Below are positions 16,462-27,019 of a stretch of 64,000 bases of DNA, piece by piece. This stretch comes from Paraburkholderia sp. BL25I1N1 (GTDB lineage: Bacteria; Pseudomonadota; Gammaproteobacteria; Burkholderiales; Burkholderiaceae). Every line of letters begins with the position of its first letter. The stretch's first letter is position 1. A program made the translations under genes and the position numbers. The stretch spans positions 248,001-312,000 of the forward strand of contig NZ_PVZB01000005.1 of assembly GCF_003002025.1 (NCBI RefSeq), read 5' to 3'. The notes beneath the pieces are model-generated. The model was not told the DNA's origin, ran no database searches, and saw nothing but the letters and a program-made list of their open reading frames with translations.

Positions 16462-17739
16462 TCAGGCTTCGACTTTTTCCTTCGCAACCTTCGGCGCCTT
16501 GTTGTGCTCGAGGATGAAGTCGCGCAACTGCGGATAGATGATGGTGCGCCAGCGGCGCCCTGAGAAAATGCCGTAGTGCCCGCACTTTTCCGCGGTGAAG
16601 TGACGCTTGTTCGCTTCCGGAATGCCCGTGCACAGATCGTGTGCGGCATAGGTCTGGCCGTCGCCGGAAATATCGTCGAGCTCGCCTTCGATCGTGAAGA
16701 GCGCGGTCTTCGTGATGTCCTGCGGTTTCACCCGTTCGCCGGAGACGTCCCACGTGCCTTCGGCAAGGCTGAATTCCTGGAAGACCACGCGGATCGTGTC
16801 GAGGTAATAGTCAGCGTCCATGTCGAGCACGGCGTTGTACTCGTCGTAGAAGCGGCGGTGCGCTTCCGCGTCGTCTTCGTCGCCGCGCAGCAGGCTCTGG
16901 TAGTAATCCCAGTGTGATGCCGCGTGGCGTTCCGGATTCATGGCCACAAAACCGGTGTGCTGCAAAAAGCCCGGGTAAACCTTACGGCCCACGCCCGGAT
17001 AATTCGGCGGCACCGTGAAGATCACGTTGTTCTCGAACCACTCGTACGAGTGCTGTGTGGCGAGCGAGTTGACCGAGGTCGGGCTTTTGCGGGCGTCGAT
17101 CGGGCCGCCCATCATCGTCATGGTGCGCGGCGTGTCTTCACCGCGGCTCGCCAGCAGCGAGATGGCGGCGAGCACCGGCACGGTCGGCTGACACACCGAG
17201 ATCACGTGCAGATTCTTCGCGCCGATGTGACGGATGAATTCCTGAATGTAGGCGACGTAGTCGTCCAGACCAAACTCGCCGGCTTCGAGCGGCACCATGC
17301 GTGCGTCGATCCAGTCGGTCAGGTAGACCTTGTGATCCTGCAGCAGCGTTTTAACGGTGTCGCGCAGCAGCGTGGCGTGGTGTCCTGACAACGGTGCGCA
17401 GACCAGCACGACCGGCTCATCTTTCAATTGGGTAACAGCGTCGCTGTCGTCCGCGAAACGCTTGAAGCGCATCAGGCGGCAAAACGGCTTCTCGATGATC
17501 GTCTGTTCGATGATCGGGATGTTATGGCCGTCTTTGACAATCTGATGAAGATTGAACTCAGGCTTTTCGTAATCTTTACCAAGCCGGTAGAGCAGTTCGT
17601 AACCGGCTGAGAGGCGCGTGGCGCCAGGCACGTAGGCCAAAGGGCTGGCGGGATTCGCAAAGGATTTCGACGCGGCCTGAGCCCAGGCGGTGAGAGGGCT
17701 CAACATCGCCCGTTGGAATTCGTGCAGTTGGTAGAGCAT
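16462..17739 (-). CDS. phaZ: intracellular polyhydroxyalkanoate (PHB) depolymerase
   Basis: A 425-residue intracellular PHB depolymerase that breaks native storage granules into 3-hydroxybutyrate oligomers. MLYQLHEFQRAMLSP is the family N-terminus. The nucleophile is a cysteine rather than serine: HVISVCQPT places it at Cys183, the same position as in Ralstonia/Cupriavidus PhaZ1. The basic segment with the histidine HYGIFSGRRWR near the C-terminus (about 385-395) carries the probable catalytic His. The ATG at 17739 has a GGAG site. It is 180 bp downstream of the GH15 gene, same strand, and ends at a shared terminator. Confidence 0.93.
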   Translation of the reverse strand: MLYQLHEFQRAMLSPLTAWAQAASKSFANPASPLAYVPGATRLSAGYELLYRLGKDYEKPEFNLHQIVKDGHNIPIIEQTIIEKPFCRLMRFKRFADDSDAVTQLKDEPVVLVCAPLSGHHATLLRDTVKTLLQDHKVYLTDWIDARMVPLEAGEFGLDDYVAYIQEFIRHIGAKNLHVISVCQPTVPVLAAISLLASRGEDTPRTMTMMGGPIDARKSPTSVNSLATQHSYEWFENNVIFTVPPNYPGVGRKVYPGFLQHTGFVAMNPERHAASHWDYYQSLLRGDEDDAEAHRRFYDEYNAVLDMDADYYLDTIRVVFQEFSLAEGTWDVSGERVKPQDITKTALFTIEGELDDISGDGQTYAAHDLCTGIPEANKRHFTAEKCGHYGIFSGRRWRTIIYPQLRDFILEHNKAPKVAKEKVEA

Positions 17740-17919
17740 GGGTGCTCCGTTTTAAGCGGTTCGCATGGGGCTTCGCAAACACGCCTGTGGCGTTGCAGCG
17801 GGCCAAATTGTTTGTAGGCACATTGTTTTTCGGCCGACAGTCTCGTCGATCATATCGAACAAAGCGTACTTGTGCAATGCAGCATTTTGCGCGCACACGG
17901 CACGCAAACTGTCATTAAA

Positions 17920-19800
17920 TCATGCTACTGGCGATGTTGCCGCGCCGCTATCCGGGGTTGCAGCAGCATCAAGTTCCGTGTCTCCGGTGCCGTTATGCGA
18001 GGGGTGCCCGGTCGCCTGCGCCATGGCCTGTTCATGTTTCATCAGGTTCAGGCCGGTGTGGACCAGCGCCACGTGCGAAAACGCCTGCGGAAAATTGCCG
18101 ACAAGACGCTTCGCAGCCGGGTCGTATTCCTCCGCGAGCAAACCGACATCGTTGCAGAGCGCGAGCAGCCGTTCGTACATCGCGATCGCTTCGTCGATAC
18201 GGCCTTGCAGCGCCAGGTTGTCCACCATCCAGAACGAACACGCTAGAAACGTGCCTTCTCCCGGCGGCAGGCCGTCGTCGTATTCGGTCGTGCGATAGCG
18301 CATCACGAAGCCGTCGTGCATCAGGTCGCGTTCGATCGCCGCCACGGTGCCTTTTACGCGCGGATCGTTCGGCGGCAAGAAGGCGACTAGCGGCATCAGC
18401 AGCACGCTCGCATCGAGCTGGTCGGTGCCATAGCACTGCGAGAACGCGTTGAGCGCGGGATTCCAGGCCTTCTCGCAGACTTCCGCATGAATTTTCGCGC
18501 GGGTGGCGCGCCATTCGTCGAGCGGCCCGTCGAGCTTGAACATTTCCGCCGACTTGATGGCGCGGTCGTAGGCGACCCACGCCATGACCTTCGAGAAGGT
18601 GAAATGCTGCCGGCCGCCGCGCGTTTCCCAGATGCCTTCGTCGGGTTCCTGCCAGATCGTGTCGAGGTGCTTCAGCAGCGCGCGCTGCACGTTCCATGCG
18701 GTGTCGTCCGCCTGCAGGCCGCCGACGCGCGCCAGATGCAGCGCATTCATCACTTCGCCATAGACGTCGAGCTGGCGCTGGCCGACCGCGTTATTGCCGA
18801 TCCGCACCGGTTTCGCGTCCTGATAGCCCGGCAGCCAGTCGATTTCGAATTCGGGCAGGCGCCGCTCGCCGGCGATGCCGTACATGATCTGCAACTGGTC
18901 CGGCGCACCGGCCATCACGCGGCCGAGCCAGCTGCGCCATGCGCGTGCTTCGTCGTAGTAGCCGCCGCGCATCATCGCGAGCAGCGTGATGGTGGCGTCG
19001 CGCAGCCAGCAGTAGCGGTAGTCCCAGTTGCGCGTGCCGCCGAGCTGCTCGGGCAGCGAAGTAGTGGGCGCGGCGACGATGCCGCCGGTCGGCTCGTAAG
19101 CGAGCGCCTTCAGCGTGATCAGCGAGCGGCGGATCGGTTCGGCCCAGCGTCCTTCGACCGTGCTGCGCGCCGACCATTCGAGCCAGTGATTCTCGGTGCG
19201 CGCCAGCGAGGTGTGCGCATCGCGCGCCGGCGGAATGCGCAGATGCGAGGCCGCATAAGCCAGCGAGAACGGCACCCGTTCGCCTTCGCTGACGGTGAAT
19301 TCGGCAACCGTCTTCATGTCTTCGCCGCGCAAGTCGACCGGCGTGCGCAACACGGCGGTATCCGGTCCGACGATCGCCTTGATGCCGCTGTCGTGCTTCA
19401 GGCGGTCAACCCACGGAATCGAGAAGCCGTAATCGAAGCGCAGCACCAGCTCCATTTTCATGGGCACCCTGCCGCGTCTGCCGACCACGAGCCGGACCAT
19501 TTCCGACCAGCCGTTACCCGGCGGCATGAAATCGATCAGCGTGACGGCGCCCTCGGGCGTCTCGAAGTCGGTTTCGAGGATCAGCGTCTCGCCGCGATAG
19601 CGACGTGTGATGGTCGGCGGCGTGTCCGAGACCGGCGAGATCAGCCAGCGGCCGTTTTCGGGCGTGCCGAGCAGGGCGGCGAAACAGGCGCCGGAATCGA
19701 AGCGCGGCCAGCAGAGCCAGTCGACGGATCCCTCGCGGGAAACGAGCGCGGCCGTATGGCCGTCGCCGATGAGCGCATAGTCTTCGATAAGTGCGGGCAT
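17920..19800 (-). CDS. GH15 glycoside hydrolase (glucoamylase/trehalase-like)
   Basis: A 626-residue cytosolic enzyme of family GH15. The N-terminal beta-domain contains IEDYALIGDGHTAALV and SVDWLCWPRFDS (typical of GH15 trehalase/glucoamylase-like proteins), the (alpha/alpha)6 domain starts around 220 with LGGTRNWDYRYCWLRDAT. Candidate general acid lies in EPDEGIWE (385-392) and candidate base in EEYDP (557-561). Substrate could be trehalose, maltose or a glucan; the sequence alone does not decide. No signal peptide. The last 30 residues are low-complexity. Single gene with its own start at 19800; no clear ribosome binding site. Confidence 0.9.
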   Translation of the reverse strand: MPALIEDYALIGDGHTAALVSREGSVDWLCWPRFDSGACFAALLGTPENGRWLISPVSDTPPTITRRYRGETLILETDFETPEGAVTLIDFMPPGNGWSEMVRLVVGRRGRVPMKMELVLRFDYGFSIPWVDRLKHDSGIKAIVGPDTAVLRTPVDLRGEDMKTVAEFTVSEGERVPFSLAYAASHLRIPPARDAHTSLARTENHWLEWSARSTVEGRWAEPIRRSLITLKALAYEPTGGIVAAPTTSLPEQLGGTRNWDYRYCWLRDATITLLAMMRGGYYDEARAWRSWLGRVMAGAPDQLQIMYGIAGERRLPEFEIDWLPGYQDAKPVRIGNNAVGQRQLDVYGEVMNALHLARVGGLQADDTAWNVQRALLKHLDTIWQEPDEGIWETRGGRQHFTFSKVMAWVAYDRAIKSAEMFKLDGPLDEWRATRAKIHAEVCEKAWNPALNAFSQCYGTDQLDASVLLMPLVAFLPPNDPRVKGTVAAIERDLMHDGFVMRYRTTEYDDGLPPGEGTFLACSFWMVDNLALQGRIDEAIAMYERLLALCNDVGLLAEEYDPAAKRLVGNFPQAFSHVALVHTGLNLMKHEQAMAQATGHPSHNGTGDTELDAAATPDSGAATSPVA

Positions 19801-20041
19801 GGGAGCGAGTCAGTAGTGCGCGCGGCGAGTCGCGCCCGCGCGAGATGTCGTTGAAGTGTCGTTGCCTTTACCCGACTGGCTGGATGCGTTTTGGTTCATC
19901 ACGCAACGCAGCAAAACGCGGGTTGGTAATTGTCAAATCAATGCCTACAATCAGATTTCATACCGACGCCCCGGAGCTTTCCGGATTATGACCCAGCCCC
20001 GCCCATGGCGCATACAGACGCCGTTTCCGAGGACTAAAGCT

Positions 20042-20287
20042 ATGCTGAACCCGTCGAAATCTGATTGCATCACGATTCTCTCGGCCGCCAGCGAACTTGC
20101 CGACGATTCGATGCTGCCACTCGATCATGGCCGCCTGGGCCTGACCCGCAACGGCTTGATGACCGCCGCCGCCTTTCTGGTCGAACGGGCCTGCTTCCGC
20201 CGTTATCAAGCAGGCGACGGCCATTATGCCGTCGGCGCGCTGTCGCTGCAGGGACGCCTGCGTCTCGACCAGCTTTCGAACGGTTGA
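20042..20287 (+). CDS. small conserved-looking hypothetical protein
   Basis: An 81-residue acidic-to-neutral protein without signal or membrane segment. The composition and codon use are coding-like, and the stretch RNGLMTAAAFLVERACFRRYQ may form a helix pair. I do not recognise it. The ATG at 20042 is preceded by the purine-rich GAGGACTAAAGCT, an acceptable ribosome binding site. It lies between GH15 (divergent) and the DUF3096 gene (convergent). Confidence 0.6.
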   Translation: MLNPSKSDCITILSAASELADDSMLPLDHGRLGLTRNGLMTAAAFLVERACFRRYQAGDGHYAVGALSLQGRLRLDQLSNG

Positions 20288-20539
20288 CTGACGGCGCTTT
20301 ATGCACACCGGACGGTGACGTCAGCGCACTGACCGCAGACTCACCATGCATCGGCCGAACGAACCGTGCTTCGCCATGCCGTCCGGGTTCATCGCTTGCA
20401 CCGAGCTTCACGGCCAGTCGGCGCGTGAAGCTTTCGCACATCTCATGTCCTGCCTCGATACGGGGCGCAGCCGGGCCGGCGCTGCGCCCGGTCGCGCGTT
20501 GCATGCTTGCGTAACCCTTGCGTAAGCGCTTGCCGCCGC

Positions 20540-20692
20540 TCAGAAGTGCGACGACCCCACGCCGAAGATCCCAATGATGCCGATGATGATCAGATAGAGC
20601 GCGACGATGTAGTTCAACAGGCGCGGCATGACGAGAATCAGAATACCGGCGATCAACGAAACCAGCGGGCCCAGGCTGAGTGTGACGTTCAT
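20540..20692 (-). CDS. DUF3096 small membrane protein
   Basis: A 50-residue protein with two membrane helices separated by a short basic turn: LVSLIAGILILVMPRLLNYIV then ALYLIIIGIIGIFG. It matches DUF3096, small inner-membrane proteins of unknown function. The ATG at 20692-20690 is chosen because the upstream alternative adds a basic extension. A short T-rich minus-strand structure (about 20718-20740) lies in the leader. Confidence 0.75.
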   Translation of the reverse strand: MNVTLSLGPLVSLIAGILILVMPRLLNYIVALYLIIIGIIGIFGVGSSHF

Positions 20693-20923
20693 GAAGACTC
20701 CGTAGTGTGAGACGCGATTAAAAAAACGCCCCGTCAGGCGGGACAATTGCTACTCATGCTGCCGATTGCCGTCGGACCGGATGCCGGTCGGCGGATTCGC
20801 TGCATGATCCGACACAACGCTTTTATACTTCTTTCGATAAGAACAACGCTCGACGATTGCGCGGCAGACCAGCGACACCATGACAACCGATTCAACCAAA
20901 TAACCGCTGTCCGAGGAGGTCAT

Positions 20924-22219
20924 ATGCTTCGTCGTCACCGAGCCGCCGCGATGCGTGCCGTTGCGGATTTCCACTTGCCTTCTGCTGCTGATCCCACTTC
21001 ACGGCGCGTAACGCATGCTCCACTGCGCTCCGCCCGCTCGATAATAAAAGGTTTCGTGCTCATGGTCTCGATTGTTGCTTCGCATGCGTTTGCGCAAGAT
21101 TCCGGCCCGGCTCCCGCCGACGGCGTCTATGACATGCTGGTCGGCACCTATACCGGCCCAAAGAGCGAAGGCCTGTACGTCTATCGCTTCGACACGAAGA
21201 CGGGTGAAGCGACACGCGTCTCGGTCGCGCAGACGGTCAATCCGTCCTACCTCGTGGTGAGCCGCGACCGCCGCTTCGTCTACGCGGTCAACGAAATGCC
21301 CGGCGACAACGGTCCGGCCACGCAACGCGGCGGCATTAGCGCGTTTCGTTTCGACGCCGCGAGCGGCCAGCTGACCTTTCTTAACAAGGTTTCCTCGGAC
21401 GGCAACGATCCGTGCTATCTGAGCCTTTCGCCGGACGGCAAGTATTTGCTGACCGCGAACTATTCGGTGGCTGCGGATCCCGGCGGCAGCTTCGCTGTGT
21501 TCCCGTTGCAGGCCGACGGCCAGGTCGGCGCATCGGTGCTCACCGTGCACCACGAAGGCGGCGGTCCGGTGAAGGGACGTCAGGACAACTCGCACGTTCA
21601 CTCCACGGTGTTCTCGCCGGACGGCCACTATCTGTTCGCGCAGGATCTCGGCGCGGACAAGCTGTACTCGTATCGCTACACGCCTGACGGCAGCCGCGGC
21701 CTGTTCGGCCCGACCGACTGGCGCTACAACCAGGAAAAAGCCGGCTCGGGTCCGCGCCATCTGGTATTCGGCGCCGACGGCAAACACGCATATCTGACGA
21801 GCGAAATGGCCGCCACGGTCAGCACGTTCAATTACAACGAGGGCAAGCTCACGCAGGTGCAAACGCTGCCGCTGACCGAACCCGGCTTCAAGGGCGCGGT
21901 GGGCGCGGCGGCGATTCATCTGTCGCCGGACGGGCGGTTTCTGTATGCCACCAATCGCGGCGACGCGAACGACATCGTGATCTTTTCGGTCGATCCCACC
22001 AACGGGCACCTGAAGAAGATCGGTCATCAATCGAGCATGGGCAAGTCGCCGCGTGAATTCGCGATCGACCCGACCGGCAACTGGCTGATCGTCGGCAATC
22101 AGAACAGCGATACCGTGTATGTGTTCAAGCGCGACCAGCAGAGCGGTTTGCTCGAAGCGAATCCGAAGCATTTCGAACTCGGCGCGCCGGTCGACTTCAA
22201 GCTGGTCTCGCCGTCGTGA
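20924..22219 (+). CDS. secreted lactonase-family beta-propeller (6-phosphogluconolactonase-like)
   Basis: A 431-residue protein of the YbhE/lactonase superfamily, a seven-bladed propeller. Repeated blade motifs are visible: SYLVVSRDRRFVYAVNE, CYLSLSPDGKYLLTANY, STVFSPDGHYLFAQDLG, GPRHLVFGADGKHAYLTSE, IHLSPDGRFLYATNRG, REFAIDPTGNWLIVGNQ. The N-terminus has a long basic stretch then a hydrophobic core and HAFA/Q site near residue 58, so export is likely, unlike cytosolic Pgl; Met47 would give a shorter signal. The ATG at 20924 follows a strong GAGGAGG. Export makes a true pentose-phosphate role unlikely. A bidirectional terminator follows. Confidence 0.85.
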   Translation: MLRRHRAAAMRAVADFHLPSAADPTSRRVTHAPLRSARSIIKGFVLMVSIVASHAFAQDSGPAPADGVYDMLVGTYTGPKSEGLYVYRFDTKTGEATRVSVAQTVNPSYLVVSRDRRFVYAVNEMPGDNGPATQRGGISAFRFDAASGQLTFLNKVSSDGNDPCYLSLSPDGKYLLTANYSVAADPGGSFAVFPLQADGQVGASVLTVHHEGGGPVKGRQDNSHVHSTVFSPDGHYLFAQDLGADKLYSYRYTPDGSRGLFGPTDWRYNQEKAGSGPRHLVFGADGKHAYLTSEMAATVSTFNYNEGKLTQVQTLPLTEPGFKGAVGAAAIHLSPDGRFLYATNRGDANDIVIFSVDPTNGHLKKIGHQSSMGKSPREFAIDPTGNWLIVGNQNSDTVYVFKRDQQSGLLEANPKHFELGAPVDFKLVSPS

Positions 22220-22283
22220 CACGAGATGCCGACGACGCGGTGAAAGACGAGGCGGGTGATATCGACGCGCCGCGCGCGCGATG

Positions 22284-22325
22284 AAAAAACGGGCCGCTTT
22301 TGTGAAGCGGCCCGATTCCTTTTTT
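22284..22325. terminator. bidirectional intrinsic terminator between lactonase and ftsK
   Basis: Perfect 10-bp stem CGGGCCGCTT (22290-22299) with AAGCGGCCCG (22305-22314), flanked by six A's before (22284-22289) and a seven-T run after (22319-22325), so it works for both converging genes. Confidence 0.9.
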
Positions 22326-22426
22326 GTGGTCGATTTCGCGGCGAGGTTGTTTGCGCTTGCGTCTTGCGGCCCTCGGTAGCGCCGGTGATCAGCTGCAATC
22401 AGCGGCGTTCACCGGCCAGTCGCCAC

Positions 22427-25400
22427 TTATTCCGCCGGCCCCGGCGCCAGCACTTCGCGGCTGCCGTTGATGCCCATCGCCGACACGAGGCCCGCGGTTT
22501 CCATCTGCTCGACGAGCCGCGCCGCGCGGTTATAACCGATGCGCAACTGCCGCTGCACCGACGAGATCGACGCGCGCCGCGTGCGCACCACGAAGGCGAC
22601 CGCTTCGTCGTAAAGCGGATCGGCTTCCGCATCAGGCGATTCGCCGAACAGGTCTTGCGCCGCGCCGCCGTCGGTGGCCGGGCCGTCGAGAATACCTTCC
22701 TCGTACTGCGGCTCGCCGAACTGCTTCAGATATTCGACGATCCGATGCACTTCCTCGTCAGCGACGAAAGCGCCGTGCACGCGCTGCGGATAGCCGGTGC
22801 CGGGCGGCAGGAACAGCATGTCGCCCTGGCCGAGCAGCGACTCGGCGCCCATCTGATCGAGAATCGTGCGCGAGTCGATTTTTGACGACACCTGGAAGGC
22901 CACCCGCGTCGGAATGTTCGCCTTGATGAGGCCGGTGATCACATCCACCGAAGGACGCTGCGTCGCCAGAATCAAATGGATGCCGGCGGCGCGCGCCTTC
23001 TGCGCGAGGCGCGCGATCAGTTCTTCGATCTTCTTGCCGGCCACCATCATCAGATCGGCGAGCTCGTCGATCACGACCACGATCAGCGGCAATGGCGCGA
23101 GCGGTTCGGGCGCTTCCGGCGTCAGCGAGAACGGGTTGCCGAGCTTCTTGCCCTTGGCCTCGATATCGCGGATTTTCTGGTTGAAGCCGGCCAGGTTGCG
23201 CACACCAACCGCGGACATGAGCCGGTAGCGCTTTTCCATTTCGCCGACACACCAGTTGAGCGCATTGGCCGCCAGCTTCATGTCGGTGACCACGGGCGCG
23301 AGCAGATGCGGAATGCCTTCGTAGACAGACAACTCCAGCATCTTCGGGTCGATCATGATCAGGCGCACTTCTTCCGGCGTCGCTTTGTAGAGCAGCGAGC
23401 AGATCATCGCGTTGATCGCCACTGACTTGCCGGAACCGGTCGTGCCGGCGACCAGCATGTGCGGCGCCTTCGCCAGATCGGCGACGACCGGATGGCCGGT
23501 GATGTCCTTGCCCATGGCGAGCGTCAACTGCGAATGCGAGTTCTGATAGACGCTGGCTTCGAGGATTTCAGAGAGGCGGATCGTCTGGCGCCGGGCGTTC
23601 GGCAATTCGAGGCCCATGCAGGTCTTGCCGGGAATCGTCTCGACCACGCGGATGGACGTGAGCCCGAGGCCGCGTGACAGATCCTTCATCAAGCCGACGA
23701 TCTGACTGCCGCGCACGCCGAGCGCCGGCTCGACTTCGAAGCGCGTGATGACCGGGCCGGCCGATGCGCCGACGACCGTGACCGGCACCTTGAATTCCTG
23801 CAGACGCTGTTCGATCAGCAGGCCGGTTTCGATGAGTTTTTCTTCGGAGACCGGTTCGACGTCGATGTCCGCGGGCGCGAGCAGATCGAGCGTGGGCAAT
23901 TCGACCATCGATGCCGCGGGCGCGCGGAACTCGAAGCCGTTGGCGGGGCTGTGGCCGCGCAGGGGAGGGCGTGGTTGGACGGCGGGTTCGGTGGGCTCCG
24001 TGGCCTCGGTTGCTTCGGTTGCCTCTACGGATGGGGCCGCGGTTGTGAATGGCGCCGCGAGCGATGCCGATGCTGCCGGCGCTTGCGGCGGGATAGCGGC
24101 GTCGTTGGTACGTTCTTCAACGGCGAAAGATTCGTCATCAGCGAGATCAGATGCCACGGGCGCCGTCTGAACGACGAAGCCCGGAAAGCGAACCACGTTC
24201 GATGCTTGCGGCGCGAGGCTCTGCGGCGACACCGCGATGGGCAGGTTCGACGCATGCGCGTTAGCCGACGAGCCCGAAGTCTGTGGCGCGATGCTTTGCG
24301 GCGCCGCTGTGGTGCTCATGTTCGCCGCGTGTGCGGCGGTCGGTGTCTCCGAGACGTGCGGCATGACATTCTGCGGCGGCGTTGCGGCGGTTATGTTCGC
24401 CGCGTGCCCAACGGTTGCCGAGTCCGATGCTTCAGGTACGCCTGACAGGGCAGGGGCGTGCGCCGTTTCGGTTTCGACGAGCGTGGCGGACTCGACTGCG
24501 CGCGCCATGTTCAGCGATGGCATGGCGTTATGCGTCAGGCCGGCTCCGCTCGATACGCCGACGCGGCTGACACCCGGCACGCTCGATGACGAAGCCGTGT
24601 GTTGCGCCAGTACCGCGTCGAGTTCGGCTTCCCAAGGCGCGAGAGTTTTTTCGATTACGACTTCAGCGGCCGACGCAGGCGCGGCGGGCTGCGGTTCGAC
24701 GAACGGTGCCGCCTCTTTCACCTGTTCGGCAATTGCTGGCGCAGCGAACTGCCCGGCGACGCGCGGTGCGATGACTTCTGAATGGTCCGCAGGCTGGCTG
24801 AGCGTCTGTGCGGTTTCAACGCTCGGGCTCGTGTGATGGTCGGCGTGTGTTGTCGATACAGTCGGATCGTCTTCGAACGGCGCTTCATCTTCGTGCGCGT
24901 CCCTTGCTTGCAACTGCGCAGCGAAAACCTGGAACGGCGTCGGTGTAGCGGCCGGCGGCACATACTGCGGTGCAGGTGCAGGTGCAGGTGCAGGTGCAGG
25001 TGCAGCAATTGGCGCGCGCTCAACCTCTGGCGCAGTTATTGGCGCAGACGCAGACGTCGGCGCTGGCGTAGCAACCAGCCCGTGCTCAACCACTGGCGCC
25101 ACCGTCAACGGCGGTCGAATAATCGGCGGCTCGATTGGCCACTGCACGACGGGCTCGTGGCTCACTTCGGGCGGCACCTCGATCACTGCTTCCATGCGCG
25201 GCGAGTCGGGCGGCGCCTCTGACGCGTGATCGGCCGGCGCGCTGTCCGCAGCTTCAAACGAAGGGCGATGCGCATCCGACGTCAAAACCGCTTCCGCCGC
25301 ATCCGTCCGTGGCACATCGACAATCGACTGCTCAGGCTCGAACGACGGCGCCGCATTCGGCGCATCCGTCACTTTCGCATTTTCCGAGCCGGTGCTGCGC

Positions 25401-26767
25401 GCGAGGCTCACGCCCGCAATATCGGTCCAGCGCGCGGCATTTTCCGCGATGCTGCGAAGGGTCTCCTGGACGCTGGCAGGTGGCGTGACTTTCTGCGTCA
25501 CCGGCATTGGACGCGTGTAGCTCGGTGCCGGACGGCTCGCTGCTCGCGTCGGCGTGACGTCGGTCGAACGAGGGGCGGGCGAGAAAGCTTGCCGCGGCGC
25601 GGACGTGCGGTTGACGGAAGCCGCCGAGGCCGCCGTGTCATGGGCCATCGTCGAAGGACGGCCCGCGCCGGCCGCCGCATTTCCAACTGAACCTGCGGCG
25701 GAATGAGAGCCCACGCTGCCCGACACGGCCCGCGCTGTCGCTGACGCGTGCATGGCTGCCTGAGTTACCTTGGCCGCAGCACCCGCAGCACCCGCAGCAC
25801 CCGCAGCACCCGCAGCAAAAGCGCCCCCGGCTACCGATCCCACGTGCCGTTGCTCGCCGGCCGAACGACGTCCAACCTGCGACGCGCCAACGCGAGCGGA
25901 AACTCCAGACACCCCCGACCCTGCTGCCGCACCCGAGACCGATCCCGCCACCGATCCTGCTCCCGGCGCAGCCGCCCGCGACCCCGACTCGCGCAACCAG
26001 CCGGCCGGCGCAACCGGCTCAGCCGGCATCCAGGCAGCCTTGTCCGCTTTGAGTGGTTGCGTTTGCATCGGCCCATGTCGCGGCGGTGTGGCCGCAGCGC
26101 CGGTGCGCAGCACCGGCTCGGCCTGCGTCGCCTGGCTGCGCGGCGCGGCCGCGCCTGTGCGCCAACTCGTTGCACCGCTACGGGCCGCCGCATCCTTGCC
26201 CGCCACGCTCGCCGCCGCGCCAGCCGCAGCCGCGTCGCGTCCACGCGCCGGCGGACGCCAGACCGTCGGGCGCGCGTAACGACCATTGGTTTTAGGCGCC
26301 ATCGTATTGGTGGCCGGCGAAACATGCGACGGCAATCCGTCATCGACGCTGCGATGACGGCGCGCTTCCTCGTCGCGTTTCGCGAGACTGCGTGACAGGC
26401 CGAGGCCGAACGCGCCGTCGGCCCAGGCAGCGAAATCGCGCCAGCGGAAGTCGATCAGCCACGGCAGGCTGATGAAAAGCAGCGCGAGCGCCGCGAGGGG
26501 CGTGCCGATATGCCCGAGCAGATGGCCGAAGCCCGTGGCCAGCGCATGGCCGAAGCCGTTCACGCCGGCCACGCCGATCAGCGATGCCTCGAGTGTGCAG
26601 CTCGCCACCAGCACGCAGACGAAGCCCAGCCACAGCCGGATCGTGCCGGGGCCGCGCAGACCCGCGCCGCCCGGCAGAACCGACTTCACGAGACGCCACA
26701 AAAGAGGAATGAACCAGACGGCTGACCCGCCGAACCAGCCGAAAACTACCGTGTGCATACTAGACAT
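22427..26767 (-). CDS. ftsK: DNA translocase FtsK, long form with low-complexity linker
   Basis: A 1446-residue septal DNA pump that moves chromosomes and activates XerCD at dif. Residues 1-105 hold about three membrane helices (four is usual). Then follows an about 800-residue Ala/Pro/Ser-rich linker with internal repeats. The motor starts near 960; Walker A is [13 protein letters not shown] (about 1104-1116), Walker [17 protein letters not shown]. The C-terminal gamma winged-helix (about 1380-1440, [23 protein letters not shown]) reads KOPS. The first ATG is at 26767 (MSSMHT), with Met4 as alternative; no clear Shine-Dalgarno. Burkholderiaceae often carry a second, shorter FtsK elsewhere (family knowledge). 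Confidence 0.93.
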   Translation of the reverse strand: MSSMHTVVFGWFGGSAVWFIPLLWRLVKSVLPGGAGLRGPGTIRLWLGFVCVLVASCTLEASLIGVAGVNGFGHALATGFGHLLGHIGTPLAALALLFISLPWLIDFRWRDFAAWADGAFGLGLSRSLAKRDEEARRHRSVDDGLPSHVSPATNTMAPKTNGRYARPTVWRPPARGRDAAAAGAAASVAGKDAAARSGATSWRTGAAAPRSQATQAEPVLRTGAAATPPRHGPMQTQPLKADKAAWMPAEPVAPAGWLRESGSRAAAPGAGSVAGSVSGAAAGSGVSGVSARVGASQVGRRSAGEQRHVGSVAGGAFAAGAAGAAGAAGAAAKVTQAAMHASATARAVSGSVGSHSAAGSVGNAAAGAGRPSTMAHDTAASAASVNRTSAPRQAFSPAPRSTDVTPTRAASRPAPSYTRPMPVTQKVTPPASVQETLRSIAENAARWTDIAGVSLARSTGSENAKVTDAPNAAPSFEPEQSIVDVPRTDAAEAVLTSDAHRPSFEAADSAPADHASEAPPDSPRMEAVIEVPPEVSHEPVVQWPIEPPIIRPPLTVAPVVEHGLVATPAPTSASAPITAPEVERAPIAAPAPAPAPAPAPQYVPPAATPTPFQVFAAQLQARDAHEDEAPFEDDPTVSTTHADHHTSPSVETAQTLSQPADHSEVIAPRVAGQFAAPAIAEQVKEAAPFVEPQPAAPASAAEVVIEKTLAPWEAELDAVLAQHTASSSSVPGVSRVGVSSGAGLTHNAMPSLNMARAVESATLVETETAHAPALSGVPEASDSATVGHAANITAATPPQNVMPHVSETPTAAHAANMSTTAAPQSIAPQTSGSSANAHASNLPIAVSPQSLAPQASNVVRFPGFVVQTAPVASDLADDESFAVEERTNDAAIPPQAPAASASLAAPFTTAAPSVEATEATEATEPTEPAVQPRPPLRGHSPANGFEFRAPAASMVELPTLDLLAPADIDVEPVSEEKLIETGLLIEQRLQEFKVPVTVVGASAGPVITRFEVEPALGVRGSQIVGLMKDLSRGLGLTSIRVVETIPGKTCMGLELPNARRQTIRLSEILEASVYQNSHSQLTLAMGKDITGHPVVADLAKAPHMLVAGTTGSGKSVAINAMICSLLYKATPEEVRLIMIDPKMLELSVYEGIPHLLAPVVTDMKLAANALNWCVGEMEKRYRLMSAVGVRNLAGFNQKIRDIEAKGKKLGNPFSLTPEAPEPLAPLPLIVVVIDELADLMMVAGKKIEELIARLAQKARAAGIHLILATQRPSVDVITGLIKANIPTRVAFQVSSKIDSRTILDQMGAESLLGQGDMLFLPPGTGYPQRVHGAFVADEEVHRIVEYLKQFGEPQYEEGILDGPATDGGAAQDLFGESPDAEADPLYDEAVAFVVRTRRASISSVQRQLRIGYNRAARLVEQMETAGLVSAMGINGSREVLAPGPAE
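24969..25004. repeat. 6-bp tandem repeat inside ftsK linker
   Basis: Six perfect copies of GGTGCA; on the coding strand they encode an Ala-Pro dipeptide run. Copy-number change would alter linker length in frame. Confidence 0.9.
25776..25817. repeat. 9-bp tandem repeat inside ftsK linker
   Basis: Four perfect copies of GCAGCACCC plus a partial fifth, encoding Gly-Ala-Ala repeats on the minus strand. Copy-number changes keep the frame. Confidence 0.9.
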
Positions 26768-26892
26768 CAACGAATGACGGACGCGCAAAAACGCAATCCG
26801 ACGAGTTTAACCGGCGAAGCCCGATGCTTCGAAGGCAGACGCAAGTATGCTGGCGTCCAATTGAAAAACAGACCGGCGCGCGGCGTGCCGTC

Positions 26893-26921
26893 GGTGAAAA
26901 ACAACGGCTGTCGGGACAGCC
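26893..26921 (-). terminator. terminator of the META-domain gene
   Basis: GGCTGTC and GACAGCC (26906-26912 with 26915-26921) form a tight hairpin; on the minus strand it is followed by GTTGTTTTT. It lies 99 bp after the META gene stop. Confidence 0.65.
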
Positions 26922-27019
26922 TTCACCCGTCATATGGACCGTCCGGCGCGCGGCGCCGCTGTGCAGCCCGCTTCGGTCAGCAGCGCGCCGAGGCGTCGAC
27001 GGGAGGATCCGCGACGCGT

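Noticed and set aside
20999..22222. 407-codon minus-strand frame
   Set aside because: Antisense to the lactonase gene; third-position bias belongs to the opposite strand.
24969..25817. CRISPR-like short repeats
   Set aside because: Units are 6 and 9 bp without spacers and lie in frame inside ftsK; they encode Ala/Pro and Gly/Ala runs.
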